Origin: an uncultured Bacilli bacterium
GTDB taxonomy: Bacteria > Bacillota_I > Bacilli_A > RF39 > UBA660
Direction: 5' to 3'
Length of the DNA stretch: 15,541 nucleotides
NCBI GenBank assembly: GCA_934085635.1
Contig: CAKOHL010000016.1
Coordinates: forward strand, 1-15,541
This document shows, piece after piece, positions 1 to 4,956 of this stretch. The position numbers and the translations under genes are program-made. Position 1 is the stretch's first letter. The number at the start of each line of letters is the position of its first letter. The notes beneath the pieces were generated by a model. That model saw only the letters and a list, made by a program, of their open reading frames with translations. It was not told where the DNA came from and did not search any database.

Positions 1-227
1 CCCTAGAGGTAACAAACAAAAGCCTTTCATTAAATACAATCAATTTCACAAAAGATACTAGAATTGCTATATTAATTGGAAACGAAAAACACGGAGTATC
101 TGAACTAGGATTGAATTTAAGTGATGAATATTATCAAATAGATATGTTCGGAAATAATTCATCAATAAATGTAGCAATTGCTACTGGTATTGCACTAGAT
201 AAATGTGCAAATTTAATGAGGAGGTGA
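1..227 (+). CDS. TrmH/SpoU-family RNA 2'-O-methyltransferase, C-terminal part
   Basis: This is the last 74 codons of a gene whose 5' end lies outside the window; the reading frame enters at base 3 and stops at TGA 225-227. The visible residues carry the two SAM-binding motifs of the SPOUT/TrmH knot: IGNEKHGVSE (motif 2) and IDMFGNNSSINVAIATG (motif 3, with the S-I-N-V core). Family members methylate a ribose 2'-OH in tRNA or 23S rRNA using S-adenosylmethionine, usually as dimers. The N-terminal part that would separate RlmB, TrmH and TrmL is missing, so no symbol is given. The last codons (AGG AGG TGA) double as the SD of the next gene, which indicates co-transcription and coupled translation. 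Confidence 0.88.
   Translation, partial: LEVTNKSLSLNTINFTKDTRIAILIGNEKHGVSELGLNLSDEYYQIDMFGNNSSINVAIATGIALDKCANLMRR
219..226 (+). promoter_or_regulatory. SD site nested in the end of the methyltransferase gene
   Basis: AGGAGGTG is a near-perfect anti-SD complement and lies seven bases before ATG 233. It fixes the start of the 67-aa protein at 233 rather than at the in-frame ATG at 203, which lies inside the upstream gene and has no SD. Confidence 0.8.
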
Positions 228-232
228 GAGAA

Positions 233-436
233 ATGTCTGATACTGGTAGAAGTAAAACTTTAAGTCTTGATGCTGGAGATTTAGAAGTAAATATAACAGA
301 ATACTTAGATAAAGATGACAAGGAAAACTATGTTACACAAGTAAAGAAAGACGGAGAAGAAGTATTTCACGTAACAAAACACCCAGATGACACAGTTAAT
401 TACACTGATAGAGATGGTAGAAGAAAAATAAGATAA
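233..436 (+). CDS. small hydrophilic protein of unknown function (67 aa)
   Basis: I do not recognise the family. The 67-residue product starts MSDTGRSKTLSLDAGDLEV and ends DRDGRRKIR. It is highly charged, with an acidic centre and a basic tail. It has no cysteine, no signal peptide and no membrane segment, so it is probably a soluble cytoplasmic protein. The pattern of alternating hydrophobic residues (LEVNITEYL, YVTQVKK, EVFHVTKH) looks like a small all-beta fold. The start is set by the strong SD overlapping the stop of the methyltransferase gene, with which it probably forms an operon. Only a very weak hairpin (AAGA/TCTT followed by T7, about 438-461) lies downstream. Confidence 0.7.
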   Translation: MSDTGRSKTLSLDAGDLEVNITEYLDKDDKENYVTQVKKDGEEVFHVTKHPDDTVNYTDRDGRRKIR

Positions 437-484
437 ATAAGACTCAAAATCTTGTTTTTTTCTTTACAATAAACAACATTTAAT

Positions 485-513
485 TTGAGGTTACTCATCT
501 TTTATTGTATAAT
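485..513 (+). promoter_or_regulatory. sigma-A-type promoter of tex-uppS
   Basis: TTGAGG (485-490) and a perfect TATAAT (508-513) are separated by 17 bases. Transcription would begin near 520, right at the SD GAGGAG (520-525) for ATG 532, giving a very short leader. Confidence 0.72.
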
Positions 514-531
514 TATTAAGAGGAGTAAAAT

Positions 532-2661
532 ATGAATGAAGAAATAATTAAAAATTTAAGTAAAGAAACAAACATAAGTGAAAAAAGGATAAATGCAGCA
601 CTTAAACTGCTAGAAGAAGGAGCAACAGTCCCTTTCATAGCAAGATACAGAAAAGAAGTGACAGAAGGATTAAATGAAGAAGAAATAAAACTAATAAGTG
701 ATGAATATAAAAGAAATCAAAATCTATTAGAAAGAAAATTATCAGTAATAAAACTAATAGATGAAAAAGGAATGCTAACTGAAGAATTAAAAAATGAAAT
801 AATGAGTAAAACCAAATTAGTTGAAGTAGTAGACTTATACTTACCATACAAAGAAAAGAAAAAAACTAAAGGTTCAGAAGCAATAAAACTAGGCCTCGAG
901 CCACTAGCCAAAAAAATAATGTCATTCCCAGTAGAAGGAAGTCTTGAATTACTTGCTAAACCATATAATATGGAAACAGAGAAAGCCCTTACTAATGCAG
1001 GATACATAATAAGTGAATGGATAAGTGATAATGCAAGTTACAGAAAATGGATAAGGTCATTTGTATACAATAAAAGTATAATTAAAACAAAACTAAAAAA
1101 GAATGCAGTTGATGAAAACAAAACATACGAAATGTATTATGACTTTAAAGAACAATTCAAATATATAAAACACTATAGATGTCTAGCAATTAATCGTGCA
1201 GAAAAAGAAGGAGTAATATCAGTTAGTTTAGATTATAATGTAGAAGAAATAGAAAAATACTTAGAAAATAAAGTAATCAAAAATTATAAATCATTTGTAG
1301 TACCAGTAGTTATAACTGCCATAAAAGATGCTCTAAAAAGATTAATACTTCCTAGCATAGAAAGAGAAGTAAGAAATGAAATAACTGAAAGAAGTGAAGA
1401 AAAAGCTATTAAAACATTTAGTAGTAACTTAAATAATCTACTTTTAACAAGGCCAATCAAAGGTAGCAGAGTACTAGGATTCGACCCAGCATTTAGAACC
1501 GGTTGCAAACTGGCTGTTTTAGATGAAAATGGTAATCTCTTAGAAATAGCAGTTATATACCCACACGAGCCTAAAAACGATAAAATAGGAAGTATTAAAG
1601 TACTAAGAGAATTAATAGACAAATACAAAATAAACTTAATAGCAATTGGAAATGGAACGGCATCAAGAGAAAGTGAAGCATTTGTAGCGGAAGCAATAAA
1701 AGGACTAGATGTAAAATACGTAATAACAAGTGAAGCAGGCGCTAGTGTATACTCGGCAAGTAAACTTGCAATAGAAGAATTTCCTGACCTAACAGTAGAA
1801 AAAAGAAGTGCAGTATCAATAGGTAGAAGAGTGCAAGACCCACTAAGCGAACTAGTTAAAATAGACCCTAAAAGTATAGGTGTAGGAGAATACCAATATG
1901 ATGTTAACCAAAAAGAACTAACTGAAGCACTAGATTATACAGTAGATAATGTAGTAAACCAAGTAGGGATAAACCTAAACACAGCATCAGGAAGCATACT
2001 AAAACACATAAGTGGAATGACAAAAAAAGCAGTAGATAGTATTCTAAACTACAAAAAAGAACATAAATTCAAAACAAGAGAGGAATTAAAAAGTGTAAAA
2101 GGAATAACTGAAAAAATATATGAACAATCAGTAGGATTCCTAAGAGTTACAGATAGCATAAACGGCCTAGATAACACAGGCGTGCACCCAGAAAGCTATA
2201 ATGATGCGCTAAAAATACTTGACTACCTTAACTTAAAACTAACAGATATGCAAAAAGAAGAATTCAAAAATGTGCTAATAAATGCAGATGCAAATAAAAT
2301 ATCAAAAGATTTAAACATAAACATATACTTAGTTGAAAGCATACTAAAAGAATTAAAAAGTCCAGGAATGGACCCAAGAGATGAGCTAGAAATGCCTCTT
2401 CTAAAAAGTAATGTACTAACAATAGACGACCTAAAAATAGGCGATGAACTAGAAGGAACAGTAAGAAACGTAGCCTCATTTGGTGCTTTCATAGACATTG
2501 GACTTCACGATGATGCGCTCGTACATATATCTAAAATGAGTAAAAAATACGTAAGCGATCCAGGAGAAATAGTAAGTGTAGGTCAAATAATAAAAGTATA
2601 TGTAGACAAAATAGATAAAGATAAAAATAAAGTATCATTAAGTTTAATAAAGGAGATATAA
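532..2661 (+). CDS. tex: Tex-family S1 RNA-binding transcription accessory protein
   Basis: This 709-aa protein is full length for Tex, which is usually 700-780 aa. The order is a Tex N-terminal helical region (about 1-190), a YqgF/RuvC-like fold beginning near residue 315 (LGFDPAFRTGCKLAV), a helix-hairpin-helix region (about 480-540, with SGMTKKAVDSIL and LKSVKGITEKIYE), and an S1 domain (about 634-707, with GTVRNVASFGAFIDIGLHD). Tex binds nucleic acid through S1 and acts in transcription and RNA metabolism in the cytoplasm; its exact biochemical role is still unsettled. The start is supported by the SD GAGGAG and a consensus promoter just upstream. The stop codon directly abuts the ATG of uppS, so the two genes are co-transcribed. 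Confidence 0.96.
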   Translation: MNEEIIKNLSKETNISEKRINAALKLLEEGATVPFIARYRKEVTEGLNEEEIKLISDEYKRNQNLLERKLSVIKLIDEKGMLTEELKNEIMSKTKLVEVVDLYLPYKEKKKTKGSEAIKLGLEPLAKKIMSFPVEGSLELLAKPYNMETEKALTNAGYIISEWISDNASYRKWIRSFVYNKSIIKTKLKKNAVDENKTYEMYYDFKEQFKYIKHYRCLAINRAEKEGVISVSLDYNVEEIEKYLENKVIKNYKSFVVPVVITAIKDALKRLILPSIEREVRNEITERSEEKAIKTFSSNLNNLLLTRPIKGSRVLGFDPAFRTGCKLAVLDENGNLLEIAVIYPHEPKNDKIGSIKVLRELIDKYKINLIAIGNGTASRESEAFVAEAIKGLDVKYVITSEAGASVYSASKLAIEEFPDLTVEKRSAVSIGRRVQDPLSELVKIDPKSIGVGEYQYDVNQKELTEALDYTVDNVVNQVGINLNTASGSILKHISGMTKKAVDSILNYKKEHKFKTREELKSVKGITEKIYEQSVGFLRVTDSINGLDNTGVHPESYNDALKILDYLNLKLTDMQKEEFKNVLINADANKISKDLNINIYLVESILKELKSPGMDPRDELEMPLLKSNVLTIDDLKIGDELEGTVRNVASFGAFIDIGLHDDALVHISKMSKKYVSDPGEIVSVGQIIKVYVDKIDKDKNKVSLSLIKEI

Positions 2662-3375
2662 ATGGAAAAATTAAACGTGCCTACACACGTAGGAATAATA
2701 CTTGATGGAAACAGAAGGTGGGCTAAAGAAAGAGGATTAAAATCCAAAGATGGACACAAAGCAGGTTTTGAAACTCTAAAAAGAATATCAAAATACATAT
2801 TCAAAAAGTGTGTTAAAGTACTAAGTGTATTTGCTTTCTCAACAGAAAACTTCAAAAGAAGTGAAGAAGAAGTAAACTATCTAATGAATCTATTCCTAAA
2901 AGGTTTTAAAAGTAGTATAAAAGAATTTAACGAAAACAACATAAAAGTAGTATTCTCAGGAAGAAAAGAACCACTTAGTGACAAAGTATACAAAAGTATG
3001 AAAGAGCTAGAAAGCAAAACCCAAAATAACACAGGTGGAATACTAAACATATGCTTAAACTATGGTGGACAAGCAGAAATAGTAGATACTACTAAAAGAA
3101 TAGCAAATGAAATAATAAATGGTAACATTAATATAGAAGACATAAACGAAGAAACATTTAGAAAAAATCTATATAATGACTTACCATACATAGACTTACT
3201 AATAAGAACTAGTGGAGAAATAAGAATATCAAACTTTATGCTATATAGTTTAGCCTATGCAGAAATGTACTTCCCAAGTGTAAACTTTCCAGACTTTGAT
3301 GAAAAAGAATTTGATAAAGCTCTTGACGTCTATAACAAAAGAGACAGAAGAATGGGTGGAAATAGCAAGAATTAA
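2662..3375 (+). CDS. uppS: isoprenyl transferase (undecaprenyl diphosphate synthase type)
   Basis: This cis-prenyltransferase condenses isopentenyl diphosphate onto farnesyl diphosphate to make the C55 lipid carrier used for cell-wall glycans. The 237 residues are normal for the family. The P-loop-like motif HVGIILDGNRRWAKERG carries catalytic Asp15. FAFSTENFKR is the conserved second motif. LIRTSGEIRISNF and AYAEMYFP form the C-terminal substrate-binding and dimer region. The start directly follows the tex stop with SD AAAGGAG at 2649-2655. In many Bacillota uppS is followed by cdsA; here it ends in a terminator and is followed by unrelated small genes. The last codons form part of that terminator. 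Confidence 0.95.
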   Translation: MEKLNVPTHVGIILDGNRRWAKERGLKSKDGHKAGFETLKRISKYIFKKCVKVLSVFAFSTENFKRSEEEVNYLMNLFLKGFKSSIKEFNENNIKVVFSGRKEPLSDKVYKSMKELESKTQNNTGGILNICLNYGGQAEIVDTTKRIANEIINGNINIEDINEETFRKNLYNDLPYIDLLIRTSGEIRISNFMLYSLAYAEMYFPSVNFPDFDEKEFDKALDVYNKRDRRMGGNSKN

Positions 3376-3387
3376 CCTTGCTTTTTT
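3364..3387 (+). terminator. Rho-independent terminator overlapping the uppS stop
   Basis: AGCAAG (3364-3369) pairs with CTTGCT (3377-3382) around a 7-base loop that contains the uppS TAA. The stem runs into a T tract at 3382-3387. It ends the tex-uppS unit. Confidence 0.8.
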
Positions 3388-3406
3388 ATTTATGTTAGTT
3401 TATAAT
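3378..3406 (+). promoter_or_regulatory. possible promoter of the small-gene pair
   Basis: A perfect TATAAT lies at 3401-3406. Seventeen bases upstream is a poor -35, TTGCTT (3378-3383), inside the uppS terminator. Transcription would start near 3413, before the SD GGAGG (3421-3425). Confidence 0.45.
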
Positions 3407-3433
3407 AAATAATCACAAGTGGAGGTAAAATAT

Positions 3434-3649
3434 ATGAATAACAAAGATGCATTATTTATTAAGAAAAACAGTTATAAAGTAAATGGAACAATTTACGAAA
3501 CCAAAACTACTATTATGGAAGACGGAAGTATAATATTAGAAATCATAACTAAAAATGAAGTGCCAGTAAAACTAGTACTAAACACTAAAAGTAGTACTAA
3601 AGTATTTGACATCAATAATGAAGAATACACTTTAAAATTAAAAAAATAA
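3434..3649 (+). CDS. small protein of unknown function (71 aa)
   Basis: I do not recognise this protein. It begins MNNKDALFIKKNSYKVNG and is rich in alternating beta-strand patterns (GTIYETKTTIMED, SIILEIITK, VKLVLNTK). It has a lysine-rich end (EYTLKLKK) and no membrane segment or cysteine, and is probably a small soluble beta protein. ATG 3434 is preferred over an in-frame GTG at 3419 because GGAGG at 3421-3425 gives proper spacing only to 3434. The downstream gene begins 12 bases after the stop with its SD overlapping this stop, so the pair is probably co-expressed and may work together. Confidence 0.65.
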   Translation: MNNKDALFIKKNSYKVNGTIYETKTTIMEDGSIILEIITKNEVPVKLVLNTKSSTKVFDINNEEYTLKLKK

Positions 3650-3661
3650 GGAGAAATAAAT

Positions 3662-4054
3662 ATGAAGAAAATAGATTTTAATAATGTTAGTTCAAGCGTA
3701 ATACAAAAATTAAACATAATAGATAAATTAGTATTCTCACTTTCATATGATTTAAACACACTAATTATAAACGGAGATATACTAACAATAGATGTAGATT
3801 ACCTTGGTAAAAAATATGATTTAGCTGCATTAATAACAAGTGATTTAGTATCTATTAAATTAAAAAGTAAAGAAGGAGAAAATAATATAATGTGTACTCA
3901 CTTATTTAGAATAACTCCAGAGCTTGCTTTAAAAGTGTTAGAAATCGACGGAATCATTAAATCAAGAATCTATTGCAAAATCGAACACAACTTAATTAGT
4001 GGAAATTACCAAAGTTTAAATGAAGAATTTACTTTAAAATATGAAAAAAGATAG
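3662..4054 (+). CDS. protein of unknown function (130 aa)
   Basis: I do not recognise this protein. Its 130 residues begin MKKIDFNNVSSSVIQKLN, then show strand-rich stretches (KLVFSLSYDLNTLIINGDI, LTIDVDYLGKKYDLAALI) and end in LKYEKR. It has two isolated cysteines, no recognisable catalytic motif, no signal peptide and no clear membrane helix. The SD AAGGAG (3648-3653) overlaps the stop of the 71-aa gene, so the two are translationally coupled. It converges on a minus-strand miniprotein gene, with only five bases between the two stop codons. The even spread of polar and beta-type residues suggests a cytoplasmic binding or scaffold domain, but this is a guess. Confidence 0.68.
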   Translation: MKKIDFNNVSSSVIQKLNIIDKLVFSLSYDLNTLIINGDILTIDVDYLGKKYDLAALITSDLVSIKLKSKEGENNIMCTHLFRITPELALKVLEIDGIIKSRIYCKIEHNLISGNYQSLNEEFTLKYEKR

Positions 4055-4066
4055 ATAAATTATCTA
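4041..4066 (-). terminator. possible weak terminator of the minus-strand miniprotein gene
   Basis: On the minus strand the inverted repeat TAGATAA/TTATCTA (4066-4052) is followed by CTTTTTTC. The stem is all A/U apart from one G-C pair, so it would be weak. It overlaps the end of the plus-strand 130-aa gene. Confidence 0.35.
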
Positions 4067-4170
4067 CCTAATATAGTAATTATTCCGCCTCCAATGAAGA
4101 ACAAAAGAATAATTATAGTGACTATCCAAACTAATACTCTAAGTATTTTTTGCTTAGTCTTTTTTTTCAT
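4060..4170 (-). CDS. single-pass membrane miniprotein, DUF4044-like (36 aa)
   Basis: The 36-aa product has a basic N-terminus (MKKKTKQKILR), one transmembrane helix (about residues 11-33, VLVWIVTIIILLFFIGGGI) and a short tail (ILGR). Length and layout match the DUF4044 miniproteins of Bacillota, which have a lysine-rich start followed by a V-W-containing helix and glycines; their function is unknown. The start at 4170 has an SD-like GGTGA seven bases upstream on the minus strand. The frame stays open to 4503, but that longer form would overlap the SpoIIM-like gene antisense and has no SD. It is convergent with the 130-aa gene and divergent from the SpoIIM-like gene. Confidence 0.6.
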   Translation of the reverse strand: MKKKTKQKILRVLVWIVTIIILLFFIGGGIITILGR

Positions 4171-4188
4171 AATAACTTCACCAATAAA

Positions 4189-4217
4189 ATTATATAATAT
4201 TTTGAATAAAATTAAAA
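4189..4217 (-). promoter_or_regulatory. possible promoter of the miniprotein gene
   Basis: On the minus strand a perfect TATAAT (4194-4189) lies 19 bases before ATG 4170, with only a weak -35-like TTTTAA 17 bases upstream. Transcription would start next to the SD GGTGA. Confidence 0.4.
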
Positions 4218-4232
4218 GACCAATAATATAAT
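4202..4232 (+). promoter_or_regulatory. possible promoter of the SpoIIM-like gene
   Basis: TTGAAT (4202-4207) and TATAAT (4227-4232) are spaced by 19 bases. The -10 ends five bases before ATG 4238, so a transcript from it would have almost no leader. That agrees with the absence of any SD before this gene. Confidence 0.4.
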
Positions 4233-4237
4233 TTACT

Positions 4238-4822
4238 ATGAAAAATTTAATAAATAAAAAAATAATAAAAGTACTCAGCATTCTACTAGTATTAGGAATA
4301 ATATCCGGAATAGTCTTTCTTTTAATCACGTCATCATTAGATAAAATGATTATCAAAAATGAAATAACTGCATACATAGAAAATATAAACTCAAAAATAA
4401 CTCTAAGTACTATATGGACCAGTTTTAAATATAACATAATATACTTCATAATAATAACTATATCAGGAGTATTATACTTATTTAGTCCATTAATAATATT
4501 CATAAATTACTACAAAGGTATGCAAATAGGTTTCTTATTAGCAAGCTTAGTCTACACATACAAGTCAAAAGGTATAATATTTTTCTTAGCAAGTATTATC
4601 CCACATACTATTTGTTTTGTAATTGGTATGATAATATACTCTTCGATAATAATGAATATTAGTTACAAACTAATGAAGGCTACATATAAAGAAGAATGTA
4701 TTAACTTAAAAATATTCCTAAAAAAGATAATGCTTCTATTCTTGATCAGCATAATATTTTCTCTAATAATAACCGCGCTCGAACTGCTTGTAAACACCTA
4801 TATAATGAAACTGATTATTTAA
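4238..4822 (+). CDS. SpoIIM-like (stage II sporulation protein M family) membrane protein
   Basis: This 194-aa integral membrane protein has about five hydrophobic segments: near 9-31, 66-88, 92-106, 113-140 and 164-190. The middle part has the SpoIIM look: a loop containing YYKGMQIGFLLASL after a hydrophobic helix ending in FSPLIIFIN, then a helix with IIPHTICFVIGM. In spore formers SpoIIM joins SpoIID and SpoIIP in engulfment; family members also occur in non-sporulating bacteria, where their role is unclear. No spoIID, spoIIP or other sporulation gene is in view, so a sporulation role cannot be assumed. No SD is visible before ATG 4238. A terminator follows the stop. The minus-strand open frame across its first half is a shadow, apart from the miniprotein. 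Confidence 0.78.
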   Translation: MKNLINKKIIKVLSILLVLGIISGIVFLLITSSLDKMIIKNEITAYIENINSKITLSTIWTSFKYNIIYFIIITISGVLYLFSPLIIFINYYKGMQIGFLLASLVYTYKSKGIIFFLASIIPHTICFVIGMIIYSSIIMNISYKLMKATYKEECINLKIFLKKIMLLFLISIIFSLIITALELLVNTYIMKLII

Positions 4823-4832
4823 AAATTTAAAT

Positions 4833-4853
4833 CCACATTTATATGTGGTTTTT
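4833..4853 (+). terminator. Rho-independent terminator after the SpoIIM-like gene
   Basis: CCACAT (4833-4838) and ATGTGG (4843-4848) form a 6-bp stem with a 4-base loop, followed by TTTTT (4849-4853). It separates this gene from the AAA+ operon. Confidence 0.85.
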
Positions 4854-4899
4854 GCATTAATTTAAGCTCTATATATGGATAAAATAATGTACAAAATGA

Positions 4900-4928
4900 T
4901 TGACTTTTACCCTCATTTGTTATAGAAT
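4900..4928 (+). promoter_or_regulatory. main promoter of the AAA+/VWA operon
   Basis: TTGACT (4900-4905) and TAGAAT (4923-4928), each 5/6 to consensus, are separated by exactly 17 bases. Transcription should begin near 4935. No operator-like inverted repeat was seen here. No other terminator or clear promoter was seen before 15134. Confidence 0.8.
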
Positions 4929-4941
4929 ATGAAATTAAATG

Positions 4942-4950
4942 AAAGGGGGT
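4942..4950 (+). promoter_or_regulatory. SD deciding the start of AAA+ giant 1
   Basis: AAAGGGGGT is six bases before ATG 4957. It lies inside the longer frame that opens at ATG 4939, so 4957 is the better start. Confidence 0.7.
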
Positions 4951-4956
4951 ACTTAT

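Noticed and set aside
225..227. Possible alternative code with TGA read as Trp
   Set aside because: All Trp codons seen in conserved motifs are TGG, no internal TGA occurs in any gene, and the SD of the next gene overlaps this TGA as expected for a true stop.
438..461. Hairpin AAGA/TCTT followed by seven T as terminator of the 67-aa gene
   Set aside because: A four-pair, mostly A-U stem is too weak to call, though the T tract leaves the possibility open.
635..2855. Several 70-114-aa minus-strand frames opposite tex and uppS
   Set aside because: They are Leu/Ser/Phe-rich shadows of AT-rich coding in the other strand, without SD sites, and overlap well-supported conserved genes.
4060..4503. 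147-aa minus-strand open frame
   Set aside because: It lies antisense to the first half of the SpoIIM-like gene and only its last 36 codons have an SD and a protein-like composition. Only that part (4060-4170) is kept.
4823..4956. Riboswitch or small RNA in the gap before the AAA+ operon
   Set aside because: Apart from the terminator and the promoter, no paired or conserved-looking element was seen, and the predicted leader is only about 22 bases.
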